Shown in pieces: positions 33,133 to 41,542 of a stretch of DNA of 64,000 nucleotides. The stretch spans positions 124,001-188,000 of the forward strand of contig NZ_JAILWB010000003.1 of NCBI RefSeq assembly GCF_025699295.1, given 5' to 3'. Origin of the DNA: Hydrogenophaga sp. GTDB taxonomy: Bacteria; Pseudomonadota; Gammaproteobacteria; Burkholderiales; Burkholderiaceae_C. Made by a program: the position numbers and the translations under genes. Each line of letters begins with the position of its first letter. Positions within the stretch are counted from its first letter, which is position 1. The notes under the pieces are model-generated. The model worked only from the letters and a program-made list of their open reading frames with translations. It made no database searches and was not told the origin of the DNA.

Positions 33133-34008
33133 ATGCACTGCGCCCCTCTGTTTCGCCTGGTCCCGCTCTTTGTCCTGTTTCTGACGCTGTTGGCCACGAA
33201 CGCGATGGCGGTGCAGCCTTTGCGTGGCCCGGCGCACCATCGCACGGTGGCGCCGTTCAACCCGTGCGTGGCGTGGGTGGCGCGGCTGCCGAACCTGAAG
33301 CGGCCACTGTGCGACGCGGCGGCGCTGCGCATCACGGAGGGCCGCTCGGTGCAGGGGCGCATGCTGTATGCGCGCGACGTCATTGCGCCCGACGCGAAGC
33401 TGCGCGTGCTCGTGGTCGGCGCCATGCACGGCGACGAGCTGTCGTCGGCGTCGGTCGCGCTGCACTGGATCCAGCACGCGGTGCAGACGCCGGCCAACGC
33501 GCACTGGCGCTTCATCCCTGTCCTCAACCCCGATGGATTGCTGACCCGCCCGGCGCGGCGCACCAACGCCCGCGGCGTGGACCTCAACCGCAACTTCCCC
33601 ACGCCCAACTGGGAGCGCGACGCCAGGGTGTACTGGGAGCAGCGCACGCGCAAGGACCCGCGCCGCTGGCCCGGCCCGACGCCGCTGTCGGAGCCCGAGT
33701 CGCGTTACCTGCACGAGGAGATGGCGCGCTTCCAGCCGCACCTGATCGTGAGCATCCACGCACCCTACGGCGTGCTGGATTTCGACGGCCCGGGCGTGCC
33801 GCCACCGCAACTCGGGCGCCTCTACCTGGACCAGGTCGGCATCTTTCCGGGCAGCTTGGGCCACTACGGTGGCGTGCACCAGGGCATGCCGGTGGTGACG
33901 ATCGAGCTGCCCAACGCCTTTCGCACACCGCTGGACGCCGAAATGCGCCAGATGTGGCTCGACCTGCAGCGCTGGATGGGCGAGCGGTTGCGGCCTGGAC
34001 GGGGCTGA
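33133..34008 (+). CDS. M14 family zinc carboxypeptidase (murein peptide amidase-like)
   Basis: A 291-residue exported peptidase. Signal peptide: FRLVPLFVLFLTLLATNA, cleavage near NAMA (about residue 26). The zinc ligands are in GAMHGDELSS (HxxE) and in SIHAP, with the substrate arginine in GVDLNRNFP, all usual for M14 enzymes; a late glutamate in VVTIELPNAF is the likely catalytic base. Size and layout are like bacterial MpaA-type amidases that trim peptidoglycan peptides, but the signal peptide puts it in the periplasm, unlike E. coli MpaA. Confidence 0.88.
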   Translation: MHCAPLFRLVPLFVLFLTLLATNAMAVQPLRGPAHHRTVAPFNPCVAWVARLPNLKRPLCDAAALRITEGRSVQGRMLYARDVIAPDAKLRVLVVGAMHGDELSSASVALHWIQHAVQTPANAHWRFIPVLNPDGLLTRPARRTNARGVDLNRNFPTPNWERDARVYWEQRTRKDPRRWPGPTPLSEPESRYLHEEMARFQPHLIVSIHAPYGVLDFDGPGVPPPQLGRLYLDQVGIFPGSLGHYGGVHQGMPVVTIELPNAFRTPLDAEMRQMWLDLQRWMGERLRPGRG

Positions 34009-34107
34009 ACCTTCGGCGCACCGCGCCATCGCGGCATCGTGTGACGGGCGTATTCCTCACGATCGGGTTCGCCGCAAAACTGGACGTCCTGTTGAAAGGA
34101 GTCCTCC

Positions 34108-36585
34108 ATGTTCCTGAAATCCGCTGGCCTGACAGGCCTTGTGCTGGCCATTGCCCTGGCCCAACCCACCGATGCCGCCGAGATCGTGCGCGACAAGTAC
34201 GGCGTTCCCCACGTGTACGGTGTCGACGTGCCCGATGCGTTCTTCGGATACGGCTACGCCGTGGCCGAGGACCGCCTGTTTCAACTGGAAATGCGCCGCC
34301 GCCAGGCCACTGGCCAGCTCGCGGCCGTGCTGGGGGCCACTGGCAAATCCACGGCCACCGGGGGTGCGGTGAAGCTGGTCGATCTGGATCGCCAGGCGCG
34401 CGCGGAGTACGACCCGGCCAGTCTTCGACGGCAGTACGAGGGCCTGGCCGAGGTCGAGAGAGCGCTGATCGATGGTTACCTGGCGGGCGTGAACCGGCGC
34501 ATCAACGAGGTGCTGGCCGACAACGGCAAGCTGTTGCCGCCGCAGTTCGGTGAGGTATGGGGTAATGGCGTGGCGCTCAAGGCGCTGCGTCCCTGGACGC
34601 TGGACGACATGCTGGCCACGGCGACCAATGCCCTCACATCATTTTCCTCCTTCACCACCGCCCAGCAGAACGCGGCGCTGCTGGCGGCTCTGAAGAAGAA
34701 GTACCCGACCGATTTCCAGAAGCGGTTTGACACGATGCTCTGGACCAACGACCCCTACGCACCCACGACGGCGCAGGACAACCCGGTGATCCAGGCGGCA
34801 CGGTCGCAGCCGCTCGACGCCGGCATCCGCATCGCCTCGCTCCCCGCCGAGACGCCGGTCAATGTGGTGCCGCCTTTGGGTGATCGGGCCGGGTTGCCCG
34901 AGGCCGCCACCACCAGCATGGCGCTGCTGGTGGGGCGGGGCAAGACCGGTGGTCCGTCCATACAGCTCAATGGCCCCCAGCCCGGCTGGTCGCTGCCCTC
35001 GTACTTCTACACCGTCGGCCTGCACGCGCCGGGCTACGACGTGGTGGGCCATGCACCCGGCGGCCTGCTGGCGATCACCACCGGCGACAACGGACACATC
35101 GCATGGGGCAGCACGTCCGCAGGAGGCGACCACACCGTGATCTACGCGGAGCGGCTGAGCAGCGACAAACGCCAGTACGCGTTCCAGGACAAGTTTCTGG
35201 ACGTGCGCGCCGAGCCTGTAGTGATCCAGGTCAAGGGCGCCGAACCGGTGAAGACGACGATCCTGCGAACGCACCGGGGACCCTTCACCACGCCGCTGGA
35301 CGCGCCCGTGGTCTACAGCAAGCAGAACCTCTGGAAGGGACACGAACTCACCTCCGTCATGGCCTGGCAGCGGGCGACCCAGGCCAGGGACTGGGACACA
35401 TTCCACGCCGAAGGCCAGCACATGGCCATGGGCTACAACTGGTACTACTCCGACAAGGCGGGCAACATCGGCTGGCTGTTCGGCGGGTTTTTCCCGACCG
35501 ATCTGGCGGGGCACAGCGGCGATCCACGCCTGCCCCTGCCGGGCGACAAGGGCGACATGACCGGACGCAGCTACGCCAACGAGATCTTTCTGTACAACCC
35601 GCCCTCAGGCTATCTGGTGAACTGGAACAACAAGCCGGTCAAGACCTACGCCAACCGCGATCTGCATACGCCGCGCTGGTCTCAGGGCGACCGGGCCAAC
35701 ATCCTCGCCGAGCTGATGCAGCAGCGCGCGCAGCAGCCAGAGCCGATCACGCCGGACGACGTCCAGCGCATCTACCGGCATGCCACCCAGGTCGACGTCA
35801 ACTTCCATCACTTCGGCCCACTGTTGCGCCGCATCGACGCCAGCCTGGTAAACACCGTGGACGCGGACACGCAACGCGCGCTGGCCTTGCTGCGCCAGTG
35901 GGACGGCTCCCGAGTGCCGGATGCCAGCGGCGATTTTTATGCGGGGGCAGCGTTGCCGATCTTCCAGAACTGGCTGGACGCCTTTGTCGGCATGACCGTG
36001 GGTACCTTGCTGAGCCGCGAGGAGTTCGGTGGCATGCCGATGTACACCGGCACCCTGCAGTTCAACTACATGAAGAACAGTGTGAACCTGTCGATGGGCA
36101 CCAAGATTGCCTTGCGTGGGCTGCAGGCCCGCCTCGGTCTGCGTCCTGACGATGTGCCCCCGTTCGACGTGCTGCATGGCGAGGAGCCACGCAAGCTGAT
36201 GCTCCAGGCCCTGCAGACGGCGGTGGCCAGGCTCAAGAAGGCAACGCCTGGTGCGGTGGACACCTGGCGTCTACCGATGGTGAGGCAGACCTTCTTCCCG
36301 GAGAATTTCGAGGCGGTTCCCACGGCGGCCCAGACCGCGCCGCCCGCGCTCAAGCTCTCGGCCAACCGGGGCGCCATGCAGCGTCTGGCCGTGAGCGACG
36401 GCAAACAGGTGCAGAGCATGGACGCGAATCCGCCGGGCGAATCGGCCGATCCGCGCAGCCCGCATTACCAGAACCAGCTGTCGATCTATGGCGACTGGGG
36501 CTTCAAGCCGCTGCCGCTCTCGCCGCAGAAGACGGGTCAGGGCAAGGTGGTGACCCTGCCCGGCAAACAGCCCGGCAAGCTGTGA
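34108..36585 (+). CDS. Penicillin acylase family protein (Ntn-hydrolase precursor)
   Basis: An 825-residue precursor. Signal peptide residues 1-23 (LTGLVLAIALAQPTDAA) then the alpha-chain start EIVRDKYGVPHVYG, with FGYGYAVAEDRLFQLEMRRR as in the family. The self-cleavage site is AATTSMALLVG: Ser270 would become the beta-chain N-terminal nucleophile, and GGPSIQLNGPQPGW and GDNGHIAWGSTSAGGD follow in the expected order. Such periplasmic enzymes hydrolyse N-acyl bonds of penicillins, N-acyl-homoserine lactones or cyclic lipopeptides. GAAAGGAG precedes the ATG. Whether it acts on lipo-amino acids such as the product of the synthase at 18826 is speculation. Confidence 0.9.
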   Translation: MFLKSAGLTGLVLAIALAQPTDAAEIVRDKYGVPHVYGVDVPDAFFGYGYAVAEDRLFQLEMRRRQATGQLAAVLGATGKSTATGGAVKLVDLDRQARAEYDPASLRRQYEGLAEVERALIDGYLAGVNRRINEVLADNGKLLPPQFGEVWGNGVALKALRPWTLDDMLATATNALTSFSSFTTAQQNAALLAALKKKYPTDFQKRFDTMLWTNDPYAPTTAQDNPVIQAARSQPLDAGIRIASLPAETPVNVVPPLGDRAGLPEAATTSMALLVGRGKTGGPSIQLNGPQPGWSLPSYFYTVGLHAPGYDVVGHAPGGLLAITTGDNGHIAWGSTSAGGDHTVIYAERLSSDKRQYAFQDKFLDVRAEPVVIQVKGAEPVKTTILRTHRGPFTTPLDAPVVYSKQNLWKGHELTSVMAWQRATQARDWDTFHAEGQHMAMGYNWYYSDKAGNIGWLFGGFFPTDLAGHSGDPRLPLPGDKGDMTGRSYANEIFLYNPPSGYLVNWNNKPVKTYANRDLHTPRWSQGDRANILAELMQQRAQQPEPITPDDVQRIYRHATQVDVNFHHFGPLLRRIDASLVNTVDADTQRALALLRQWDGSRVPDASGDFYAGAALPIFQNWLDAFVGMTVGTLLSREEFGGMPMYTGTLQFNYMKNSVNLSMGTKIALRGLQARLGLRPDDVPPFDVLHGEEPRKLMLQALQTAVARLKKATPGAVDTWRLPMVRQTFFPENFEAVPTAAQTAPPALKLSANRGAMQRLAVSDGKQVQSMDANPPGESADPRSPHYQNQLSIYGDWGFKPLPLSPQKTGQGKVVTLPGKQPGKL

Positions 36586-36602
36586 GCAACGCGCCTGCTT
36601 CC

Positions 36603-37796
36603 TCAGCCGCCGCGGCGCAAGGCGCGGACCAGGCTGGCGAGCTGGGCGTCGCGGTCGGGTTCGCGCGGACTGGCGTGCTGCGGCTCGGGATAGACCGCCA
36701 GCTGCACGACGGCCAGCCGATCCCGGCGGTGAACGTAGATGCGCTGTCCACAATGGCCCAGTGCCCACATGCCACCATCGGCGTCGAGCCACCAGCTGTA
36801 GCCATAAGCCACGAGGCCCAGCGCCCCCCGGTGCCGGCTGAGGCTGGGGTCGTCGGGCAGGGCAAAGGCGCGCGAGGCGGCCGCCTCGACCCAGCCGGGC
36901 GGCAGAACCGCCCGGCCCTGCTCGGTGATGCCATCGTTCATGACCAGACGCGCGAAGCGCCCGATGTCGCGCAATGCCATGCCGGCACGGCTGCCACCGA
37001 TCTCGGTGCCGTCCTCGCATTCCAGCGTGTAGTAGCCGTCGAATTCCATGCCGCAGGGCTGCCAGATGCGCTCCGACATGTAGTTCGCGAGTGTCTGCCC
37101 GGTGGCCGCGCAGACGAGGGCACCGAGCAGGTAGGTGTCCCCGGTGTTGTAGCGCCACGTGGTGCCGGGGGGCTCCGCGCGCTCCAGCCCGTGCATGAGC
37201 TGGAGCACGCCGCCCCGGGTCCTTGCCACGAGAGAGCGGCTGTACCGGTTCACGTGCGAATCCCGGTCCCCATAGTCCTCGGACCAGTTCAGACCGGACG
37301 ACATGGTCATGAGGTGCCGCACGGTCACCTGTTCGTAGGCCGAGCCCTTCAACGCGGGCAGGTAGCGCGCCACAGGATCATCGATGCTGGTGATCGCGCC
37401 TTCGCCGACCGCTGCGCCCACCAGCATCGACGTCATGGACTTCACGGTCGACATCGTGCTCCAGCGCTCGCCTTCCTGCAGCCCCAGGCCATAGCGCTCC
37501 AGCACCACGGTGTCGTCACGCATGACGAGCAGGCCCGCCACGTTGTTGCTGTCCATGAACTGTGCCAGCGTCAGCGCGCGGCCGTTGGCGGGCACCCGGA
37601 CGTCGATCTCCGGGCCCCGCGGCAAGGCCCGGGGAGCGCCATGGGCGATGGTGCGCGTGGCAAACAGGCGGTCCACGATGCGGTATCCGTACGCCTGAAG
37701 GCAAGGCGGCCACATCAGGAAGTCGTCGCCGTCGGGCAGGTGCTGCCGGGGCAGTGCGGTGCCGGCGGCGAGCGGGAGCTTGGATGGTGCGTCCAT
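36603..37796 (-). CDS. Serine hydrolase (class C beta-lactamase / NylB-like esterase)
   Basis: A 397-residue member of the beta-lactamase class C / 6-aminohexanoate-dimer hydrolase superfamily. The nucleophile motif STVK is at residues 116-119, with MSSGLNWSEDYGD, WRYNTGDTYLLGAL (tyrosine region) and LGHCGQ near the C-terminus. No signal peptide is visible, so it is probably cytoplasmic. Start 37796 lies 8 bases behind the Bug receptor stop; an upstream extension would read back into that gene. With a carboxylate receptor and AtuA-type proteins in the same operon it probably cleaves an ester or amide of the imported compound. Confidence 0.87.
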   Translation of the reverse strand: MDAPSKLPLAAGTALPRQHLPDGDDFLMWPPCLQAYGYRIVDRLFATRTIAHGAPRALPRGPEIDVRVPANGRALTLAQFMDSNNVAGLLVMRDDTVVLERYGLGLQEGERWSTMSTVKSMTSMLVGAAVGEGAITSIDDPVARYLPALKGSAYEQVTVRHLMTMSSGLNWSEDYGDRDSHVNRYSRSLVARTRGGVLQLMHGLERAEPPGTTWRYNTGDTYLLGALVCAATGQTLANYMSERIWQPCGMEFDGYYTLECEDGTEIGGSRAGMALRDIGRFARLVMNDGITEQGRAVLPPGWVEAAASRAFALPDDPSLSRHRGALGLVAYGYSWWLDADGGMWALGHCGQRIYVHRRDRLAVVQLAVYPEPQHASPREPDRDAQLASLVRALRRGG

Positions 37797-37804
37797 GTCC
37801 GGGG

Positions 37805-38800
37805 TCACTCGTTCTGGATGCCCAGTCTGGTGATGATGGGGCCCCACACTTCGCCTTCGCGCTTCATCATGCGCGCGACGGCCTCAGGCCCGGAATCCTC
37901 CAGCGGCTCCATGTACAGCGAATCCATGCGCGCCTTGACGGCGGGGTCTGCCCAGAACTTGCGGGTCTCGGCGTTGAGGCGATCGATCACCGCCCTGGGC
38001 GTTCCCTTGGGCGCCATCACGCCGTACCAGCCACCGATGGGAAAGTCCTTCACGCCGAGCTCCAGGATGGTGGGCACCTGGGGCAGTGCCGGCGAGCGCT
38101 TGGCACCGAAGACCGCGATCGGTACCACCTTGCCCGCCTTGGACTGGGCCGCCGCAGTGACGATGGCGTCCGACATGAACTGCGTGTCACCGGCCATCAC
38201 CCCCTGCAGCGAAGGTGCCGCGCCGCGGTAGGGCACGTGGACAAGGTCCAGACCGAAGTGCTGCGCAACGTATTCGACATAAAGATGCGTGGAATTGCCC
38301 TTGCCTGCCGATCCGAAGTTGATGGTACCCGGCTTGGCCTTGGCCAGGCGCACGAGGTCGTCCAGCGACTTGATGCCGGAGTCGGGGTTGGCCACCAGGA
38401 CCTGGCTGGAGTTCGCGAGCATCAGCACCGGGTCGAAGTCGCGCGTCGGGTTGTAGGGCAGCGACTTGTACGAGAACGGATTGAGTGACATGTTGGACGT
38501 GCTGCCGAATAGCAGCGTGTAGCCGTCGGCGGGCTGCTTGGCGACGTAGGCTGCCGCCACGCTGCCATTGGCGCCGGTCTTGTTGTCGACCACGACGGGT
38601 GAGCCCATCGATTTGCTGAGATAGTCCGCCCAGGTGCGTGCCAGTGCGTCGAATGCCCCGCCCGCGGCCACGGGAACCACTGCGGTGATCGGTCGTTTGG
38701 GATAGTCCTGTGCCATCGCCACGGTTGGCGAAAGCAGTGCTGCGCTGGCGCATGCAAGGAGGGAAAGGCGCGTGAGCGCAGCGCGACGGTTCGGTTTCAT
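37805..38800 (-). CDS. Bug family tripartite tricarboxylate transporter receptor (TctC type)
   Basis: A 331-residue periplasmic receptor with signal peptide (LTRLSLLACASAALLSPTVA, cleavage near MAQD, residue 31). The mature protein starts YPKRPITAVVPVAAGGAFDA and has GSPVVVDNKTGANGSVAA, NPFSYKSLPYNPTRDFDPVL, HVPYRGAAPSLQGVMAGDTQ and PQVPTILELGVKDFP, all standard for Bug proteins. It leads the way between the AtuA pair (upstream) and the serine hydrolase (8 bases downstream) on the minus strand. Its substrate is presumably the carboxylic acid handled by those enzymes. Confidence 0.93.
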   Translation of the reverse strand: MKPNRRAALTRLSLLACASAALLSPTVAMAQDYPKRPITAVVPVAAGGAFDALARTWADYLSKSMGSPVVVDNKTGANGSVAAAYVAKQPADGYTLLFGSTSNMSLNPFSYKSLPYNPTRDFDPVLMLANSSQVLVANPDSGIKSLDDLVRLAKAKPGTINFGSAGKGNSTHLYVEYVAQHFGLDLVHVPYRGAAPSLQGVMAGDTQFMSDAIVTAAAQSKAGKVVPIAVFGAKRSPALPQVPTILELGVKDFPIGGWYGVMAPKGTPRAVIDRLNAETRKFWADPAVKARMDSLYMEPLEDSGPEAVARMMKREGEVWGPIITRLGIQNE

Positions 38801-38821
38801 GGCAGTCCTTCTGTGGTTAGG

Positions 38822-39187
38822 TCAGAGGTGAATCTGCAATTCGCGCGCTCTCGCGACGTCGATCTGCAGGGGGAGGGTGAGCATCAGCGACGACAGCGTC
38901 TTGCCGTGGGCGTCGAGGTTGAGCGAACCGTTGACGCCGCCATCCAGGATGTCGTCGAGGACGAAGTTCATGGCGTGCAGCCTGGGCAGGACGTGGCGCG
39001 TGACCCGCGATGGCCGTCGCGCCGCGAACAAGGTGCGTACCCGCTCCTCGGTCACTTGTTCGAGCAGCATGTCCCATGCCTTCTCGTCATAGGCGATCAC
39101 GCTGATGTTGGAGCGGTTGCCCTTGTCGCCGCTGCGGCAATGCGCCAGAGCGCGCAGCGAAATGGTGATGAGTGAAGAGGGGGTCAT
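38822..39187 (-). CDS. AtuA-like C-terminal (ferredoxin-fold) domain protein
   Basis: A 121-residue protein: ALAHCRSGDKGNRSNISVIA at the start is the hallmark of the small domain that forms the C-terminus of AtuA-family proteins in other bacteria, followed by FVLDDILDGGVNGSLNLDAH. Here it is a separate gene whose ATG overlaps the stop of the large AtuA gene by 4 bases, so the two parts are made in step and probably assemble. The biochemical role of AtuA proteins is not established; they are needed for acyclic terpene use in pseudomonads. Confidence 0.85.
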   Translation of the reverse strand: MTPSSLITISLRALAHCRSGDKGNRSNISVIAYDEKAWDMLLEQVTEERVRTLFAARRPSRVTRHVLPRLHAMNFVLDDILDGGVNGSLNLDAHGKTLSSLMLTLPLQIDVARARELQIHL

Positions 39188-40587
39188 GGCACGAAACTCC
39201 AGCCCGTCCTGATCCAGTCACGGGGCACATGGCAGGAGTCGCTGGACAGGCGACTGGTGACCTGGGTACGCACACCACCGCCGCCTGCCGGGCCGCAGGT
39301 GTACAGCGCCATCACCTCGCGGGTGACAGCCTCGGCGTCGGTGCGGCTGCTGGTGCTGGCGGCCACGCGCAAACGGATGTCGTGAACCGCCAGGACATCG
39401 TCCGTGAATGGAGCCGGCCAGAGACCGGCGTCGTCGGCGAAGACGCTGGATTGCCCAATCAGGTCGATCCGCACTGGCAGATGACGCAGGCCCACCTGTC
39501 GCAGGCGGTCGCGCACGATGCCGCCGGCCAGGCGGCCCCGGCCAGCCGCATTGGCGCCGGCATACGAAATCTCGCCCTCCGCCAGCCATCCGGCGTCGAA
39601 GCAGACCGTGGCCTTGAGCGTCTGCGGCAGGGGATGGCCGCGCACACCGACGACTTCCACACGATCCGCGCGCAGCCTGCGCACCTCAACCTCGGAGATG
39701 TCGGCGATCACGTCGGGGGTGACGTATTGCGCAGGGTCGTGAATCTCGTAGAGCAGTTGCTCCTTCACGGTACGGGTGTCCACACAACCGCCCGTGCCCC
39801 GCGCCTTGGTGACGGTGAACCGCCCGTCTGCTCGCATCTCGACGATGGGAAAGCCAACGCGCTCCAGCTGCGGAACGTCCTTGACGCCTGGGTCTGCGAA
39901 ATAGCCACCGCACACCTGCGCGCCGCACTCAAGAAGATGCCCTGCGATGGTCCCGCAGGCCAGTCGGTCCCAGTCGTCTTCGGCCCAGCCGAAGTGGGCC
40001 AGCATGGGCCCGAGCGCCAGCGACGGGTCGGCCACCCGACCGGTGACGACGATCTGCGCGCCGGCCTTGAGGGCCTGAGCGATCTCGACCGCTCCGAGGT
40101 AGGCATTGGCGCTGACAAGTGCCTTGCCTGCCAGGTGGGTGGGCAGCAGGCCGCGCAGTCGCGCGTTGTCCAGCCCGCTCAACAGGTCGTCTCCCTCGAC
40201 CACCGCGATGCGCGGGGCGGGCAGGCCCAGGCGCGATGCAAGCCGCTGCAGGCACTCCGCCGCCCCGCGCGGGTTGGCCGCGCCGAAGTTGCCAATGACC
40301 GGGATGCCGTGTCGCACGCAGTCGCCGAGGATGGGGGCTACAAAGCGTTCCAGCATGGGTTCGAAGCCGGTGGCCGGGTCGTTGCGCCGCTGCAGCTGTG
40401 CTAGCGCGAGCGTGCGCTCGGCGAGCGTCTCGAAGATGAGTGCGCTGGGACCGCCTTGCGCGACCAGCGTACCGACCACCGGGATCGCAGCGTCCCAGCG
40501 GTCCCCGGAGAAGCCGGCGCCGCAGCCAATGCGCAGCACGTCGGAGGAGGAGGAGGTGGTGGTGTGTGGGTTGACCATGGGGCGCAT
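39184..40587 (-). CDS. Acyclic terpene utilization AtuA family protein (DUF1446)
   Basis: A 467-residue cytoplasmic protein of the AtuA/DUF1446 family. VLRIGCGAGFSGDRWDAAIP opens the domain, with PVIGNFGAANPRGAAECLQR, IVVTGRVADPSLALGPMLAH, HLLECGAQVCGGYFADPG and GTGGCVDTRTVKEQLLYEIH following; these glycine- and cysteine-rich stretches are the family core. ATG 40587 is preferred; ATG 40578 is also possible. It heads the operon AtuA-small AtuA domain-Bug receptor-serine hydrolase and is divergent from a LysR gene 52 bases away. The substrate is unknown. Confidence 0.88.
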   Translation of the reverse strand: MRPMVNPHTTTSSSSDVLRIGCGAGFSGDRWDAAIPVVGTLVAQGGPSALIFETLAERTLALAQLQRRNDPATGFEPMLERFVAPILGDCVRHGIPVIGNFGAANPRGAAECLQRLASRLGLPAPRIAVVEGDDLLSGLDNARLRGLLPTHLAGKALVSANAYLGAVEIAQALKAGAQIVVTGRVADPSLALGPMLAHFGWAEDDWDRLACGTIAGHLLECGAQVCGGYFADPGVKDVPQLERVGFPIVEMRADGRFTVTKARGTGGCVDTRTVKEQLLYEIHDPAQYVTPDVIADISEVEVRRLRADRVEVVGVRGHPLPQTLKATVCFDAGWLAEGEISYAGANAAGRGRLAGGIVRDRLRQVGLRHLPVRIDLIGQSSVFADDAGLWPAPFTDDVLAVHDIRLRVAASTSSRTDAEAVTREVMALYTCGPAGGGGVRTQVTSRLSSDSCHVPRDWIRTGWSFVP

Positions 40588-40639
40588 GATCGAAGTCCCA
40601 AACTCACAAGTAAAATGGAAAATAACGCTAGATTCATCG

Positions 40640-41533
40640 ATGTCATCAATGAATATCTCCACGCGCGATGTCGAAGCCTTCCTCGCGCTCGCGCACACCC
40701 AGCACTTCACACGCGCGGCCGAACGCTGCCACCTCTCGCAAAGCGCGTTCAGCCAGAAGATCGGCCGCATCGAGGTCAGCGCGGGCGTGAAGCTGTTCGA
40801 GCGCTCCACTCGCCACGTGACACTGACCCCCGAGGGCGAGGTGTTCGCCGAAGAGATGCGGCGCATCCAGGCGGACATGCACCAGGCCTTCGCCGGCCTG
40901 CGGGATCTGGCCCAGCGGCGTGTGGGGCGGGTGGCGGTGGCCGCACTGCCGTCGGTAGCGGCCGAGTGGATGCCCCAGGTCATCGCGCGCTACCGCGCGG
41001 CCAACCCGCGCATCAAGGTGGAACTGTTCGATGCACTGGCCAGCGCCGGCATGTCCATGCTGCGCGATGGCCGGGTGGACATGGCCATCATCGCGGGTGA
41101 AGACCTGCAGGAGTTCGATTGCCGGGTGCTGCGCCGGGAACGGTACTTCCTGGTGTGTCGCGACGATCACCCGCTGGCGAGCCGACAGTCCGTGAGCCTG
41201 GCACAGGCTGCAGGGCCGGACATGATGCACCTGGCGCGCAGCAGCAGCGTGCGCCAGCACCTGCAAGCCCAGCCCGCGCTGCTGGGCACCCATCCGGAGG
41301 GACTCGAGGTCGAGCACCTCGCCACGCTCTCGGCCCTGGTCGCGCAGGGCCTGGGCGTGAGCGTCGTGCCCGAACTCACGCTGTTCCATTTCCGCCGCGA
41401 GCGATTGCGCGCCGTGGCGATCCGCGACACGGCATTGCGCCGGCCGATCGTGCTGGCCCGGCGCAAGGGCCGGGCGCTTTCGATCGCGGCCCAGGCGATG
41501 TTCGAGGAAGTGCTCGCGCAGGCGCGGGGCTAA
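40640..41533 (+). CDS. LysR family transcriptional regulator (AtuA operon)
   Basis: A 297-residue LysR regulator. Helix-turn-helix at about residues 6-63: RDVEAFLALAHTQHFTRAAE, HLSQSAFSQKIGRIEVSAG, ERSTRHVTLTPEGEVFAEEM. The effector domain starts near 92 (GRVAVAALPSVAAEWMPQVI) and has the usual LVAQGLGVSVVPEL near 250. ATG 40640 is followed by a second ATG three codons on, and either could be used. It faces the AtuA operon across 52 bases, the classic divergent arrangement, so it most likely regulates that operon in response to its substrate. Confidence 0.92.
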   Translation: MSSMNISTRDVEAFLALAHTQHFTRAAERCHLSQSAFSQKIGRIEVSAGVKLFERSTRHVTLTPEGEVFAEEMRRIQADMHQAFAGLRDLAQRRVGRVAVAALPSVAAEWMPQVIARYRAANPRIKVELFDALASAGMSMLRDGRVDMAIIAGEDLQEFDCRVLRRERYFLVCRDDHPLASRQSVSLAQAAGPDMMHLARSSSVRQHLQAQPALLGTHPEGLEVEHLATLSALVAQGLGVSVVPELTLFHFRRERLRAVAIRDTALRRPIVLARRKGRALSIAAQAMFEEVLAQARG

Positions 41534-41542
41534 GCCGCTGCT

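Noticed and set aside
34108..36585. Penicillin acylase as the degradation partner of the lipo-amino-acid synthase
   Set aside because: The enzymes are more than 9 kb apart with unrelated genes between; the chemical link (N-acyl hydrolysis) is possible but not supported by context.
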